Shown piece after piece: positions 7,764-18,601 of a stretch of DNA of 64,000 bases (its first letter is position 1; each line of letters starts with the position of its first letter). The translations under genes were made by a program, and so were the position numbers. The notes beneath the pieces were generated by a model that saw only the letters and a program-made list of their open reading frames with translations, ran no database searches and was not told where the DNA came from. Location of the stretch: contig NZ_JADPEG010000010.1 in assembly GCF_015667585.1 (NCBI RefSeq), forward strand, positions 1-64,000. Reading direction: 5' to 3'. The DNA is from Clostridium sp. D33t1_170424_F3. Lineage in GTDB: Bacteria > Bacillota > Clostridia > Oscillospirales > Acutalibacteraceae.

Positions 7764-10700
7764 TTAGAACAAGGTCATCTGCGAACTTGCGGGCAGGTCT
7801 TTGAGAGATCCCGCCTGGGACAGCATCTCTATGACGGATTTGGACACCTTGGACCGCGCCTGTAAATCGTCCACCGAAATATAGGGGCCGCCCTCACGCG
7901 CTTCCGCCAACGCGTTGGCCGCCGCCTCTCCAACGCCCGCCAAAGAGGAAAACGGGAGGCGGATTTTTCCGTCCTCTACCATGTAGCGTTTTGCATCGGA
8001 TTTGTACAGGTCCACCGGCAGCACCTCAATGCCGCGCGCCAGCATCTCATTAGCGATCTGGAAAGTAGAATAGGCAGCTTCTTCCTTGGCGCTGGCTTCC
8101 TTGCCTTTCATGCTGATTTCATTCATACGGCGGCGCACCGCGTCCCGCCCCTGGATCACCGTAGCGCCGTCAAAATCTTCGCCTCGCACGCTGAAATACG
8201 CCGCATAATATTCCACCGGCGTATGCACCTTGTACCAGCCAAGGCGCAGCGCGGAGATCATATACGCTGCGGCGTGCGCTTTGGGGAACATGTATTTGAT
8301 CTTCAAACAGGATTCAATATACCACTCCGGCACATTGTGCTCGCGCATCGCCTGTTTGTGTTCATCCGTCAGCAACACAGGCGCCTTACCCTTACGGGTG
8401 ATTTCCATAATTTTAAACGCCATCTTCGGTTCCAGGCCCTTCAGCAGCAGATACGTCATGATGCTGTCGCGCGTACCGATAACCTCGGAAATGGTGCAGG
8501 TCCCGTTTTTAATCAGGTCCTGTGCGTTGCCCAGCCACACGTCCGTGCCGTGGGACAGTCCGGAAATCTGCAGAAGGTCGGAAAACGTCTTCGGCTTCGC
8601 GTCCACCAGCATCTGGCGCACAAACGGCGTACCGAGTTCCGGCAGGGAAAAGGTTCCCGTCTGGCAGTCGATGTCCTCCGGCGTCACGCCCAAGGCTTTT
8701 GGCGATTCAAACAGGGACATGACCTCCGGGTCGCTCATGGAAACGGACATGACCGGAATCCCGGTGTATTCCTCCAGATAGTGATAAATGGTCGGCACGT
8801 CGTGTCCCAGCTCGTCCAGCTTACAGATCGTATCATGGATGGAGTGGAAGTCGAAGTGCGTGGTAATGTTATCGGAATTCTGGTCGTTCGCCGGATGCTG
8901 CACCGGGCAGAACTCGTAAATATCGTGGCCTTTCGGCACAACGACCATGCCGCCCGGATGCTGGCCCGTGGTGCGCTTGATCCCCGTACAGCCGACCGCC
9001 AGACGCAATTCTTCCGCGCGGTGCAGAACGCTGCCGCGCTCTTCCGCGTATTTTTTGACAAAGCCGATGGCGGTTTTGTCTGCCACCGTGGCAATGGTTC
9101 CGGCCTTGAAAACGTGATCCTTACCAAACAGCGTCTCCGTGTAGCGGTGCGCGCCGGACTGGTATTCGCCGGAGAAGTTCAGGTCAATATCCGGCGTCTT
9201 GTCGCCGTCAAAGCCAAGGAATGTTTCAAACGGGATGGTGTGCCCGTCGCGGTTGTAATCCGCGCCGCATTTTGGGCATTTCTTCGGCGGCAGATCAAAC
9301 CCGGAACCGTAGCTGCCGTCCTCGATGAACTCGCTGTTCTTGCAGTTGGGGCAGATATAGTGCGGGCACAGCGGATTGACCTCCGAGATACCGGACATGC
9401 TCGCCACAAAGGAGGAACCGACCGACCCACGGGAGCCGACCAGATAGCCGTGCGCCTCCGAGTCGGCCACCAGCTTCTGTGCCGTCATATACAGCACGGA
9501 GAAACCGTGCTTATTGATGGAACCCAGCTCCCTTTCCAGCCGCTCTTTGACGACCGGAGGAAGCGGGTCGCCGTAAATTTCTTTGGCGCGCTTCCAGCAG
9601 ATTTCATTCAGCTGCTCTTCCGCGCCGTCGATGAACGGCGGGAACACGCCCTCCGGGATCGGGCGCACCTGCTCGACCATGTCCGCAATTTTATTGGTGT
9701 TCGTCACAACGATTTCATAGGCCTTCTCTTTCCCAAGATACGCGAACTCTTCCAGCATCTCATCTGTTGTGCGCATGTACAGCGGCGCCTGCTGATCCGC
9801 ATCGGAGAAACCCTGCCCCGCCATCAGGATTTTACGGTAATCCGCGTCCTTCGGGTCCATAAAATGAACGTCGCAGGTCGCGACAACAGGCTTGTGCAGC
9901 GTCTCTCCCAGCTTGACAATGGTGCGGTTAAACTCACGCAGTTTTTCTTCATTCGGCACATCGCCGTTGCGCACCATGAACTGGTTGTTGCCCAGCGGCT
10001 GAATCTCCAGATAGTCGTAAAAGCTGGCGATGTCGCACAGCGTGGACCACGGCTGACCGTTGAAAATCGCGCGGTAGAGCTCCCCGGCCTCACAGGCGCT
10101 GCCGATGATCAGGCCTTCGCGGTACTTGACCAGCACGCTCTTGGGAATCCGCGGCTTTTTAAAGAAATAGTCCAGATGCGAAAAGGAAATCAGCTTATAC
10201 AGATTCTTTAGTCCGGTCTGGTTTTTCACCAGAATGATCTGATGATATGGACGCATCTTTTTGGGGTCGCCGCCCGCCAGCGAGGTATTGATATCCTTCA
10301 CGGTCTTCGCGGCGGTATCCTCTTTCAGACGGGTCAGCAAAACCAAAAAGATTTTGCCGAGCACCGCCGCGTCGTCGCAGGCGCGGTGGTGATTGAACGG
10401 GTCCAGCTTGAGGTGCTTCGCCACGGTGTCCAGCTTATGGTTTTTCAAATCCTTTAGCATCGCGCGGCACATGGGAAGCGTATCGATATAGGTATATGGG
10501 AACTCCATACCGCAGCGCTCCGCGGCGATCCGCATGAACGAGGTATCAAACTCCGCGTTATGTGCAAGCAGCACGACGTCTTCTCCACAAAAGGCGTAGA
10601 AGCGTTCCAGCGCCTCCTTTTCCAACGGCGCGTCCTGCACCATCTCGTTCGTGATGCCGGTCAGCTCTGTAATTTTAGGAGGAATCGGCATCTGCGGATT

Positions 10701-12119
10701 GACAAACGTATCAAAGCTGTCTACAATTTCTCCGTTTTTAATGCGCACCGCGCCGATTTCCGTAATCCGCTCCTTGTTGGGGCTCAGGCCCGTCGTTTCA
10801 ATGTCGAAAGAAATAAACGTTCCGTCCAGGGATTGATCGGAACTTCCGGTCACCGCCGGGACCATATCGTTGATAAAATAGGACTCCACACCGTAAATTA
10901 CCTTGAATTTGCCGCCCTTGCCGGTGATCTTCTCCAAAGCGTTCATTGCGTCGGGAAACGCCTGCGCCACGCCGTGATCCGTCAGTGCAATAGCCGGCTG
11001 CCCCCACTGGTACGCGCGGTTAATCAGGTCCGCAACCGGGCTGACGCCGTCCATACTGGACATATTGGTATGCAGATGAAGCTCCACACGCTTTTCCGGT
11101 GCGGTGTCCATGACCTTCACCTGCTCCACTGTGGAAATCCCCTTGGGACGCAGCACAATCTCATGGTCGTATTTATCATACTCCACATCGCCGCGCACGA
11201 TGATGGTCATACCCTTTTTTAAGGTGTCCAGCGCCTTGCACTGCTGCACCATCTCAATGATTTTAAGGGTGATGGAACCGGTATAGTCCGTAACATTGAT
11301 GGAATAAATTTTCCGGTTCTGGTCGCGTGTCAACTTGGACTCCAAAGAAAAAATTTCTCCCCAAATGGTAACGCTGCCGATGTCCGGTGTAATACGGCTG
11401 ATCGGAATCGGCTTTGCCTTTGCGGGACGGCCGTATAATTCTTTTGCTGTTTCCGGCAGAATCGCGGGCAGCATGGTTTCCGGCGTACGCATGCTGATGG
11501 TCTTTGCCTTTTTCTTTTTGGCGGGCGCGCCGTCCTGCATACTTTGTTCGTATTCCTCCACTTCCCGCACAACCTGCTCGCGCCGGACGGTCTCTTCCTG
11601 CTTCTTCTGGCGCTCTATGTATACGACGCTGTCGCTCTCCATCGAAGTTACGCCGTCGAATTCCACCTGCAGACTGACGCCGAATTCCTCCTGCAGCATC
11701 TGAGAAAGCATCCGGTCCGCCTTGCGGGAAAGCAGCAGGTTCATACCGCCGTGGCTGAGGGTGATAATCAGCTTTCCATTTTCCACGCGCGCCTTGGAGT
11801 TATTCAGCGTCCCGTTGATGCTGGCATCCCGGCGTTTTAACTCCTGCACCAGATTGGGGTAGTATTCCACGGAAAAGCTTCCCGTTGGAAACTGCGGCGT
11901 CAAAACCGCCCGATTAAGCTGCAGCGCCTGGCATCCGCTGATCTCCTTTTCCGCGCGAAACAGAGTGTATCGATCCACCAGCGCGGGAAACGCCACCTTC
12001 GCCGTCAACACCCGCTTCTGCGTATCGATCTGCAGCCCGGCAATTTCTCCTTTATGCATGCTCTCCGGATACCCGGAAAGCTTTATGTAAGGCCCAAAAA
12101 ATTCTCCAAATGTTTTCAA
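7764..12119 (-). CDS. polC: DNA polymerase III alpha subunit, PolC type
   Basis: The Gram-positive replicative polymerase with built-in proofreading. The 1451-residue protein contains, in order, an OB-fold region near 235-335, the first half of the PHP domain ([16 protein letters not shown] near 345), an inserted DnaQ-like 3'-5' exonuclease ([12 protein letters not shown] near 435), the rest of the PHP and palm, a zinc-binding knuckle CPNCKN...CPKCG near 920-950 and the catalytic acidic motif [10 protein letters not shown] near 975. The start is a TTG 9 bases after GGAGG. It ends the conserved pyrH-to-polC block. Confidence 0.98.
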   Translation of the reverse strand: MKTFGEFFGPYIKLSGYPESMHKGEIAGLQIDTQKRVLTAKVAFPALVDRYTLFRAEKEISGCQALQLNRAVLTPQFPTGSFSVEYYPNLVQELKRRDASINGTLNNSKARVENGKLIITLSHGGMNLLLSRKADRMLSQMLQEEFGVSLQVEFDGVTSMESDSVVYIERQKKQEETVRREQVVREVEEYEQSMQDGAPAKKKKAKTISMRTPETMLPAILPETAKELYGRPAKAKPIPISRITPDIGSVTIWGEIFSLESKLTRDQNRKIYSINVTDYTGSITLKIIEMVQQCKALDTLKKGMTIIVRGDVEYDKYDHEIVLRPKGISTVEQVKVMDTAPEKRVELHLHTNMSSMDGVSPVADLINRAYQWGQPAIALTDHGVAQAFPDAMNALEKITGKGGKFKVIYGVESYFINDMVPAVTGSSDQSLDGTFISFDIETTGLSPNKERITEIGAVRIKNGEIVDSFDTFVNPQMPIPPKITELTGITNEMVQDAPLEKEALERFYAFCGEDVVLLAHNAEFDTSFMRIAAERCGMEFPYTYIDTLPMCRAMLKDLKNHKLDTVAKHLKLDPFNHHRACDDAAVLGKIFLVLLTRLKEDTAAKTVKDINTSLAGGDPKKMRPYHQIILVKNQTGLKNLYKLISFSHLDYFFKKPRIPKSVLVKYREGLIIGSACEAGELYRAIFNGQPWSTLCDIASFYDYLEIQPLGNNQFMVRNGDVPNEEKLREFNRTIVKLGETLHKPVVATCDVHFMDPKDADYRKILMAGQGFSDADQQAPLYMRTTDEMLEEFAYLGKEKAYEIVVTNTNKIADMVEQVRPIPEGVFPPFIDGAEEQLNEICWKRAKEIYGDPLPPVVKERLERELGSINKHGFSVLYMTAQKLVADSEAHGYLVGSRGSVGSSFVASMSGISEVNPLCPHYICPNCKNSEFIEDGSYGSGFDLPPKKCPKCGADYNRDGHTIPFETFLGFDGDKTPDIDLNFSGEYQSGAHRYTETLFGKDHVFKAGTIATVADKTAIGFVKKYAEERGSVLHRAEELRLAVGCTGIKRTTGQHPGGMVVVPKGHDIYEFCPVQHPANDQNSDNITTHFDFHSIHDTICKLDELGHDVPTIYHYLEEYTGIPVMSVSMSDPEVMSLFESPKALGVTPEDIDCQTGTFSLPELGTPFVRQMLVDAKPKTFSDLLQISGLSHGTDVWLGNAQDLIKNGTCTISEVIGTRDSIMTYLLLKGLEPKMAFKIMEITRKGKAPVLLTDEHKQAMREHNVPEWYIESCLKIKYMFPKAHAAAYMISALRLGWYKVHTPVEYYAAYFSVRGEDFDGATVIQGRDAVRRRMNEISMKGKEASAKEEAAYSTFQIANEMLARGIEVLPVDLYKSDAKRYMVEDGKIRLPFSSLAGVGEAAANALAEAREGGPYISVDDLQARSKVSKSVIEMLSQAGSLKDLPASSQMTLF

Positions 12120-12170
12120 AACAAATATCCTCCGGTCCGTGCAAACGTGCGCGCAAACGCGCGCACCGCA

Positions 12171-13214
12171 TTACAGCTTTTCTACCTCTTTGACCAGCTC
12201 GTCCACCAGTTGTTCCTCCGGCACCTTGCGGATCACCTCACCCTTTTTAAAGAGCAGGCCGACGCCGTCTCCGCCCGCAATGCCAATGTCCGCCTCACGC
12301 GCTTCGCCGGGGCCGTTTACCACGCAGCCCATTACCGCCACTTTAATCGGTTTCTTACAGCCGGCGAGGCGTTTTTCCACCTCCGCCGCAATACCGATCA
12401 GGTCGATTTTTGTGCGCCCGCAGGTCGGACAGGAAACGAATTGTACACCTTCCGACCGAACATGTAACGCTTTTAAAATGTCAAAGCCCGCGGCGACCTC
12501 TTTGACCGGGTCCGCCGTCAGAGAAACGCGGATTGTATCTCCAATCCCCCGCTGCAACAGGGAACCGATGCCGATGGCCGATTTAATCAGACCCATGCGT
12601 TCCGTGCCCGCTTCCGTCACCCCGAGATGCAGCGGATAGGTACAGCTTTGCGCACACAATTCATAGGCGCGGATCATTGTATCCACGTCAGAAGATTTGA
12701 TGGAGATAACAATATCTTCAAAATCAAAGCGTTCCAGCAGGGACGCATGGTACAGCGCGCTTTCCACCAACGCCTCGGGTGTGGGGCTCCCGTATTTTGC
12801 CAGGATTTCCTTTTCCAGCGACCCGGAATTGACGCCGATGCGGATCGGAATCCGCTGTTTCCGGCAGGCGTCCGCTACCGCCTTTACGTGTTCGTCGTTC
12901 CCGATATTGCCGGGGTTGATGCGGATTTTGTCGATACCCGCGGCGACGGATTCCAACGCCAGCCGATAGTCAAAATGAATGTCTGCGACCAAAGGGATTT
13001 GGACCGCCTGTTTGATTGCAGGAATCAGCGCCACCGCCTCCCGGTTGGGGATCGCCGCACGAATGATCTCACATCCGGCCTGTTCCAGCGCTTTTGCCTG
13101 ACTGACGCTGCCTTCTATATCCAACGCCGGCACGTTCAGCATGGATTGCACGCTGACGGGCGCGCTGCCGCCAACGGCTACGCCGCCCACCAGCACCTGT
13201 TTAGACTTCCGCAC
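12171..13214 (-). CDS. ispG: 4-hydroxy-3-methylbut-2-enyl diphosphate synthase IspG (GcpE)
   Basis: Iron-sulfur enzyme of the MEP isoprenoid pathway that reduces MEcPP to HMBPP. The TIM-barrel part has SVQSMLNVPALDIE near the N-terminus and RINPGNIG near 98-105. The [4Fe-4S] cysteines are in VSCPTCGRTK near 265-274 and VMGCVVNGPGEA near 306-317. I use the GTG at 13214, 5 bases after GGTGG; its G is shared with the rseP TAG stop (TAGTG), giving MRKSKQVLVGG and 347 residues. The frame extending to 13283 lies within rseP. dxr, in the same operon, encodes another MEP step. Confidence 0.95.
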   Translation of the reverse strand: MRKSKQVLVGGVAVGGSAPVSVQSMLNVPALDIEGSVSQAKALEQAGCEIIRAAIPNREAVALIPAIKQAVQIPLVADIHFDYRLALESVAAGIDKIRINPGNIGNDEHVKAVADACRKQRIPIRIGVNSGSLEKEILAKYGSPTPEALVESALYHASLLERFDFEDIVISIKSSDVDTMIRAYELCAQSCTYPLHLGVTEAGTERMGLIKSAIGIGSLLQRGIGDTIRVSLTADPVKEVAAGFDILKALHVRSEGVQFVSCPTCGRTKIDLIGIAAEVEKRLAGCKKPIKVAVMGCVVNGPGEAREADIGIAGGDGVGLLFKKGEVIRKVPEEQLVDELVKEVEKL

Positions 13215-14293
13215 TATCCACCAAGTCCTTTCCCTGTCACCAGCCGCAGAATATCGCTGAAGGTGATCACTACCATTAAGCACATCAGCAGCACAAAACC
13301 GGCCGCGTTCACCCAGCCTTCATATTTGGGGTTGATCGGTTTGCGGCGCACCGCTTCCACAATCAGGAATACCAGCCGCCCGCCGTCCAACGCCGGGAAC
13401 GGCAGCAGGTTGACCACACCCAGGTTGACCGTAATGATCATCATCATATACAAAATATTGTTAATCGCGGTGCCAAAGCTTTGCGCCAGGCCCTGCGAGG
13501 CGACCTCTCCAATAGCGCTTGCCGCGCCGACCGGACCCGCCATATCGTTAAGGCCAAACCGGCCGCTCAAAAGCCCCGCCAGGCTGTACCAGACCATCCG
13601 CACGGTAGAAACCGTATCCTGCCAGGATTTCACGAGCAGGGTTCCCACATTTTTCTGGATCGGCTCCACGTAAAAATCGAGCATCAGCATCGGCTTTCCG
13701 TTGTTGTCCTTTGTGTTGAATTTCACGTCCGGGAAAGTGATGGCCTGCCCATCGCGCAGAACTTCAACATCCACGGACTCCGGGTTCGCCGTGGCCAGTG
13801 CAAAGCTCAAATCGCGGTCCGTATTCACCTTATAGCCGTCCACGCTCGTAAACGTATCGCCAATCTGTAAGCCCGCAGCCTGTGTGGCCGCCCCGTCCTG
13901 AAACTTCCCAATGGTCGTGGAATTGAACGCGGGCTGCTGGCCCAACAGAATCATCATCAGCACAAGGCCCAGCACGACGTTCATTACCGCGCCCATGACG
14001 ACTACCAGAATTCGCTTCCAGACCGGCTTGCTGCCAAACGAACCTTCCTCCGAACTGTCTTCGTCTTCGCCCTCCATGGCGCAGAAGCCGCCGATGGGCA
14101 GCAGACGGAGCGCGTATTTCGTCTCCCCCTTTTGAAAATGAAACAGCGTCGGCCCCATGCCGATGGCAAACTCATTGACCTTAATGCCGGAGAGTTTTGC
14201 CGTGATAAAATGGCCAAACTCGTGGATAAAGACGATAAACCCGAAAAGCAGAACCGCTATGATTACCAATAAAACCTGTAAAATAATGATCAC
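13214..14293 (-). CDS. rseP: site-2 intramembrane metalloprotease RseP
   Basis: M50-family zinc protease that cuts transmembrane segments in regulated intramembrane proteolysis. The first membrane helix carries the active-site FIHEFGHFITAKLSG near 20-34. A PDZ domain spans about 115-190, and the second metal-binding motif NLLPFPALDGGRL is near 305-317. Two further C-terminal helices follow. The probable start is the GTG at 14293, four bases after the dxr stop; a perfect GAGGTGATC overlaps it, so an ATT one or two codons later is an unusual alternative. The frame to 14338 is too long. Confidence 0.93.
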   Translation of the reverse strand: MIIILQVLLVIIAVLLFGFIVFIHEFGHFITAKLSGIKVNEFAIGMGPTLFHFQKGETKYALRLLPIGGFCAMEGEDEDSSEEGSFGSKPVWKRILVVVMGAVMNVVLGLVLMMILLGQQPAFNSTTIGKFQDGAATQAAGLQIGDTFTSVDGYKVNTDRDLSFALATANPESVDVEVLRDGQAITFPDVKFNTKDNNGKPMLMLDFYVEPIQKNVGTLLVKSWQDTVSTVRMVWYSLAGLLSGRFGLNDMAGPVGAASAIGEVASQGLAQSFGTAINNILYMMMIITVNLGVVNLLPFPALDGGRLVFLIVEAVRRKPINPKYEGWVNAAGFVLLMCLMVVITFSDILRLVTGKGLGG

Positions 14294-14297
14294 CTCG

Positions 14298-15449
14298 TCA
14301 GTTCGCCGCTTGCAGCACGAATGCACGCGCCGCCGCATCGGCGTTCAATATATCATCGACGGACGCAATTTGCTTCACATCCGGTTGATGTTCCATTGCC
14401 TGTGTTACCAATTCGCCAATCCGCGGCAGGGAAATCCGATGCTCCAGAAACAGGCGCACCGCCTCCTCGTTTGCTCCGTTCGCCGCTGCCGGAGCCAGGC
14501 CGCCGCGCTCCAGGGCATGCCGGCAGGCGCGCAGGCAGGTAAAGGTCTCCATGTCCGGCTCGCGGAAGGTCAGCGTCCCACATTGAATCAAATCCAGTTG
14601 CTCCACGGGAGAAGCCATTCGCTGCGGCCAGGTCAGCGCATATTGGATGGGAATGCGCATATCCGGCGCGCCAAGCTGTGCAATAATGGAATTGTCCTGG
14701 TATTCTACCATGGAATGCACAATGCTTTCCCGGTGCACGACCACATCTACCTGTTCGCCCGGCAGGTCGAACAGCCAGCATGCCTCCATTATTTCCAGCC
14801 CTTTGTTCATCAACGTGGCGGAATCGATAGTTACCTTCGCCCCCATATTCCAGTTGGGGTGCTTCAGGGCCTGTTCCGGCGTCACCTGCGCCAATTCCTC
14901 TTTTGTCATGCCGAAGCACGGACCACCGGAAGCCGTCAGAATAATACGCTTTACTGCCTTCTTTTCCGGGCAGCCCTGCAAACACTGAAAGATTGCGGAA
15001 TGCTCGCTGTCCACGGGAAGAATCCTGACGCCGCGCGCCCTTGCTTCCGCCATGACCAGCGCGCCGCCCGCCACCAGCGTTTCCTTATTGGCAAGCGCCA
15101 CATCCTTGCCGGCACGGACCGCCGCCAGCGTCGGCAGCAATCCGACCATACCCACTACCGCGTTACAGACAACGTCCGCAGGGGCAAAAGAAGCGGCTTC
15201 GCAAAGCCCCTCCATCCCCTGCACCACCCGCACCGGGGTGTCCGCAACGGCAAGCCGGAGCTTTTTGGCCGCATCTAAGTCAAAAACCGCAACAAGTTGC
15301 GGTTTGAATTCTCTGATTTGATTTTCAAGAAGCGATATGTTGCGGTTTGCCGCAAGTGCGCATACGTGTAAATTCAGGCGGCGCGCCACATCGAGCGTTT
15401 GCAGGCCGATGGAGCCCGTTGCACCCAACAGGGAAAGGTTTTGTTTCAT
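14298..15449 (-). CDS. dxr: 1-deoxy-D-xylulose 5-phosphate reductoisomerase
   Basis: NADPH-dependent enzyme making MEP, the committed step of non-mevalonate isoprenoid synthesis. The 383-residue length is typical. The N-terminal Rossmann motif is LLGATGSIGLQTLDVARR near 7-24, the metal and substrate loop is PVDSEHSAIFQCLQG near 145-159, ASGGPCFGM follows, and MGAKVTIDSATLMNKGLE near 202-219 carries catalytic acidic residues. It precedes rseP by 4 bases and follows cdsA across 92 bases that contain a terminator-like hairpin. Confidence 0.97.
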   Translation of the reverse strand: MKQNLSLLGATGSIGLQTLDVARRLNLHVCALAANRNISLLENQIREFKPQLVAVFDLDAAKKLRLAVADTPVRVVQGMEGLCEAASFAPADVVCNAVVGMVGLLPTLAAVRAGKDVALANKETLVAGGALVMAEARARGVRILPVDSEHSAIFQCLQGCPEKKAVKRIILTASGGPCFGMTKEELAQVTPEQALKHPNWNMGAKVTIDSATLMNKGLEIMEACWLFDLPGEQVDVVVHRESIVHSMVEYQDNSIIAQLGAPDMRIPIQYALTWPQRMASPVEQLDLIQCGTLTFREPDMETFTCLRACRHALERGGLAPAAANGANEEAVRLFLEHRISLPRIGELVTQAMEHQPDVKQIASVDDILNADAAARAFVLQAAN

Positions 15450-15468
15450 AGGAGTCCCCTTCCATAAA

Positions 15469-15513
15469 AAAGAGCACAGACCCTTATCTGTTTTTTCAGA
15501 ATCTGTCCTCTTT
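15469..15513 (-). terminator. terminator-like hairpin between cdsA and dxr
   Basis: Minus strand: AAAGAGGACAGA (15513-15502) pairs with TCTGTGCTCTTT (15480-15469) with one mismatch and a 21-base loop, followed by a short T run. The long loop and the mismatch make it a weak intrinsic terminator. It lies inside an otherwise compact operon, so partial read-through separating uppS-cdsA from dxr-rseP-ispG-polC is plausible. Confidence 0.5.
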
Positions 15514-15541
15514 ATGAAGTATTATGAACGACTTGCTCGTT

Positions 15542-16366
15542 TTATATAACAACAATCGGAAAAAACTGCACCCAAAAATACACGAAGGGCGCCACAAAAA
15601 TCACGCTGTCAAACCGGTCCAGAACGCCGCCATGCCCGGGGATCACTTCTCCAAAGTCCTTGATGTGGCAGCTCCGTTTGATCAGGGAGAAGCTCAGGTC
15701 TCCAATCACCGAAAGCGCCGCGCCAACCAGGCCGATCACAAACAGGGAAAAGTACGAAATCTGCACCTGATAGGCATAAAAAATCGCGTGAAAAATGTAT
15801 CCGAAGACCAGCATTGCCGCAATGTCTAAAACAAAGCCGCCAATCAGGCCTTCTACTGTCTTTTTGGGGCTGATCTGTGGACAGAGCTTGTGTTTGCCCA
15901 GAAAACTCCCCGCAAAAAACGCGCCAACATCCGCGATCCAAGCGGAAAAAATGGCGATAATTACATAAAACATGCCGTGGTTATACCCCATGGAACGCAG
16001 GCCGACCAGCGTCTCCAAGGCCGTGGGGATCAGCAAAGTCATACTGTACACCACGCCGATCTCCCGGAAGGTAAATATCTGATGGTAAAAAATCAGGGAA
16101 ACAAACAGGATTACCGTATAAATATAATAGACTGCCTGCTGCCAAACCGGATCCTGCACCAGCGGCAGCACGGCGGCGAACACCGCGCTGGGTAAAAGCA
16201 GAATGGAATTCTTCGACATGCCCAGGGCAGAAATAATCTCCACCACGCCCATCACCGAGATTAAAGAAATCGCCAGGTTGAGCGCCATGGGAAAAGAGCG
16301 GTTAAAAATGACAATTGCCAGTAAAAAAACCACCAATGCCGCGCCGGAAGCCACTCTCGATTTCAA
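15542..16366 (-). CDS. cdsA: phosphatidate cytidylyltransferase CdsA
   Basis: Integral membrane enzyme making CDP-diacylglycerol, the precursor of bacterial phospholipids. The 274-residue protein has about eight hydrophobic segments. The family signature near the C-terminus is SFSLIKRSCHIKDFGEVIPG, followed by HGGVLDRFDSVIFVAP near 245-260 with the catalytic Asp. Translation begins at a TTG that directly follows the uppS TAA, with GGAGG ATTTAA in front, so coupling is likely. The neighbours are the standard Firmicute order. Confidence 0.95.
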   Translation of the reverse strand: MKSRVASGAALVVFLLAIVIFNRSFPMALNLAISLISVMGVVEIISALGMSKNSILLLPSAVFAAVLPLVQDPVWQQAVYYIYTVILFVSLIFYHQIFTFREIGVVYSMTLLIPTALETLVGLRSMGYNHGMFYVIIAIFSAWIADVGAFFAGSFLGKHKLCPQISPKKTVEGLIGGFVLDIAAMLVFGYIFHAIFYAYQVQISYFSLFVIGLVGAALSVIGDLSFSLIKRSCHIKDFGEVIPGHGGVLDRFDSVIFVAPFVYFWVQFFPIVVI

Positions 16367-17095
16367 TTAAATCCCTCCAAAGCGCCTGTTTCGCTGTGCG
16401 AATTCCATCAGGGCGCGGTCCAAATCTTTTGTGGTAAAGTCCGGCCACAGGATATCCAAACTCACATATTCACTGTATGCGGACTGCCAGAGCAGAAAAT
16501 TGGAAGTGCGATTCTCCCCGCTGGGCCGGATAATCAAATCGGGGTCGGGCTGTCCAGCGGTATAGAGATGCTTTTCAATCAGGGCTTCATCTATGTCTTC
16601 CGGCGCCAGGCTGCCGGCCGCCGCTTCCCGCGCCACTTGGCGCATTGCATGCGCCAGCTCCGCCCTGCCGCCGTAATTCATTGCAATGTTGAGCACCATA
16701 CCCGTCTTATCCTTGGAAGACTCCTCCGTACGCCGGATCAGATCCTGCAAATGCGGCGCAAACGCAGACGTATCCCCGATAAAACGCGTGCGAATATTTT
16801 CATCTGTGAAATCCTGGAGCGCTTCCTCCATGTACTGTTTAAAAAGGCGCATCAGCGCCTTTACTTCGTCCTGCGGACGTTTCCAGTTCTCCGTGGAAAA
16901 CGCGTAAACCGTCAAATACGGGATACCGATTCTGCTGCAGTACCGGGCGATCGTACGGAACGTATTGGCGCCGGCCGTATGGCCCGCCGAGCGCGGCAAG
17001 CCGCGCTTTTTGGCCCAACGGCCGTTGCCGTCCATGATGATTCCCAGGTGGTTTGGCAGCATTGCCGTTCCCAGCTTTTGATCTGAAGCTTTCAT
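16367..17095 (-). CDS. uppS: undecaprenyl diphosphate synthase UppS
   Basis: Cis-prenyltransferase that builds the C55 lipid carrier for peptidoglycan and teichoic acid synthesis from IPP and FPP. The 242-residue protein has the signature HLGIIMDGNGRWAKKRGLPR near 16-35 with the catalytic Asp, then SAGHTAG, YAFSTENWKRP near 79-89, and the C-terminal DLIIRPSGENRTSNFLLWQ near 187-205. The enzyme links the isoprenoid genes of the same operon to cell-wall synthesis. Its TAA abuts the cdsA TTG. The usual upstream neighbour frr is 61 bases away. Confidence 0.97.
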   Translation of the reverse strand: MKASDQKLGTAMLPNHLGIIMDGNGRWAKKRGLPRSAGHTAGANTFRTIARYCSRIGIPYLTVYAFSTENWKRPQDEVKALMRLFKQYMEEALQDFTDENIRTRFIGDTSAFAPHLQDLIRRTEESSKDKTGMVLNIAMNYGGRAELAHAMRQVAREAAAGSLAPEDIDEALIEKHLYTAGQPDPDLIIRPSGENRTSNFLLWQSAYSEYVSLDILWPDFTTKDLDRALMEFAQRNRRFGGI

Positions 17096-17156
17096 GCCAT
17101 CCGTCCTGTCTTCCTATTAATACGCAAAGAGGGGATCAGTTCATTCCGGAAAACAG

Positions 17157-17711
17157 TTATATTTCCATCAATTCCTTTTCTTTTTTTGCAAAGAGCGCAT
17201 CCATTTCTTTGGTATATTTGTCTGTGAGGTCCTGCGTCTTCTTTTCCGCCTTTTTGAGCTCGTCCTCGCTCAGCTCCGCTTTTTTCTCCATGGCTTTCAG
17301 CTTTTCCATTGCGTCACGGCGAATGTTGCGGACGGCAATTTTGGCCTCTTCCGCCATTTTGCTGATCTCCTTAACCAACTCCTTACGGCGGTCCTCTGTC
17401 AGCTGCGGAAAAATCATCCGGATGGTCTTTCCATCGCTCTGCGGATTAATGCCGATATCGGACGTCTGGATCGCCTTTTCAATGGCACGGCAGACGGAGG
17501 CGTCCCAGGGCTGGATCACCAGCACGCGCGCTTCCGCAACGGACACGGCCGCAAGCTGGTTGACTGCTGTGGGCGTGCCGTAATAATCGACCTTTACTTT
17601 TTCCAATACTGCCGGATTCGCTCTTCCCGCGCGGATACCCGCATAGGCATGGGACAGATTGGAAGCGCTTTTTTCCATGCGCTCTTCCGCATTTTTCAAT
17701 ACTTCTTTCAT
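17157..17711 (-). CDS. frr: ribosome recycling factor
   Basis: Works with EF-G to split post-termination ribosomes. The 184-residue protein matches the family throughout: MEKSASNLSHAYAGIRAGRANPAVL near the N-terminus (residues 12-36), DYYGTPTAVNQLA near 42-54, and INPQSDGKTIRMIFPQLTEDRRKEL near 92-116, ending in the long three-helix arm. The ATG follows the pyrH TAA with no gap, so the genes are co-translated. Nothing is unusual. Confidence 0.98.
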   Translation of the reverse strand: MKEVLKNAEERMEKSASNLSHAYAGIRAGRANPAVLEKVKVDYYGTPTAVNQLAAVSVAEARVLVIQPWDASVCRAIEKAIQTSDIGINPQSDGKTIRMIFPQLTEDRRKELVKEISKMAEEAKIAVRNIRRDAMEKLKAMEKKAELSEDELKKAEKKTQDLTDKYTKEMDALFAKKEKELMEI

Positions 17712-18425
17712 TTACATATCCTCCTTCACAATTGTGCCGATCGGTTCGCCGCAAACTGCTTTTTTGATGTTTTCCGGGTCGTCAATGCTGAATACCAAAA
17801 TCGGAATATGATTGTCCTTGCACATAGAAGCCGCCGTGCTGTCCATGACCTTTAAATCCCGATTTAAAACGTCCATAAAGGAAAGCGAATCGAACTTGAC
17901 CGCATCTGGGTTCTTTTTGGGGTCGCTGTCGTAAACGCCGTCGACCATCGTCGCCTTTAAAATAATATCCGCGTCGATTTCCGCCGCCCGCAGGGAAGCC
18001 GCCGTATCCGTGGAGAAAAACGGGTTGCCTGTGCCGCAGCCAAACACCACCACGCGCCCTTTTTCCAGATGCCGCACCGCACGGTTGCGAATGTAAGGCT
18101 CTGCAACCTGCTGCATGGAAATCGCCGTCTGTACGCGCACCGTTACACCCAGTTGCTCCAGCGCATCCGCAACGCCAAGCGCGTTGATGGTCGTCGCCAG
18201 CATGCCCATGTGATCCGCGCGGGTGCGGTCCATTTTACCGCTGCTGCGTCCGCGCCAGAAGTTGCCGCCGCCCACAACAATGGCAATCTCCGTGCCCATA
18301 TCCACACACTCTTTGATCGGCTTGCAAATCTTCAAAACCGTATCGAAATCAATCCCGTGGGACTCCCGCCCCGCAAGGGATTCCCCGCTCAATTTTAAAA
18401 GAACCCGTTTATATTTAGGCTGCAA
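17712..18425 (-). CDS. pyrH: UMP kinase PyrH
   Basis: Phosphorylates UMP to UDP, feeding pyrimidine nucleotide and wall-precursor synthesis. It belongs to the amino-acid-kinase fold. Motifs are [15 protein letters not shown] at the N-terminus, [20 protein letters not shown] near 47-66 and [18 protein letters not shown] near 124-141. I start at the TTG at 18425, because AGGAG stands 9 bases before it and the result ([15 protein letters not shown]) is a normal N-terminus; a TTG at 18434 touches the AGGAG and is less likely. Length is 237 residues. It is normally preceded by rpsB-tsf, which here lie 2.4 kb away on the other strand. Confidence 0.97.
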   Translation of the reverse strand: MQPKYKRVLLKLSGESLAGRESHGIDFDTVLKICKPIKECVDMGTEIAIVVGGGNFWRGRSSGKMDRTRADHMGMLATTINALGVADALEQLGVTVRVQTAISMQQVAEPYIRNRAVRHLEKGRVVVFGCGTGNPFFSTDTAASLRAAEIDADIILKATMVDGVYDSDPKKNPDAVKFDSLSFMDVLNRDLKVMDSTAASMCKDNHIPILVFSIDDPENIKKAVCGEPIGTIVKEDM

Positions 18426-18476
18426 ATTGAACAACTCCTACTATAAATTTTTGTAAAATTGGTTTGGACTTCTATT

Positions 18477-18505
18477 ATTTTACAATATGTATTTCGCAAT
18501 GTAAA
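18477..18505 (-). promoter_or_regulatory. promoter of the pyrH-frr-uppS-cdsA block
   Basis: Minus strand TTTACA (18505-18500), a 17-base spacer, then TAAAAT (18482-18477), about 50 bases before the pyrH start. Both hexamers are one mismatch from the sigma-A consensus. The surrounding DNA is AT-rich, unlike the coding flanks. Confidence 0.55.
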
Positions 18506-18566
18506 GCCTTTCCGCCGCAATTCACCTATTATTCACAAGTGTGCCGGACCAGGCCGCGGATACAAT

Positions 18567-18595
18567 AAAAAAGACAGGGTCTTCCCTGCCTTTTT
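18567..18595 (-). terminator. terminator of sigG
   Basis: Minus-strand hairpin AAAAAGGCAGGG-aaga-CCCTGTCTTTTTT, one mismatch in the stem, directly after the sigG stop. The A/T flanks on both sides would let it also act on the other strand. Confidence 0.8.
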
Positions 18596-18601
18596 CTTCC
18601 T

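Noticed and set aside
8223-10211. 662-codon open frame on the plus strand
   Set aside because: It lies fully antisense to polC; it is a codon-bias shadow with no family features or ribosome site.
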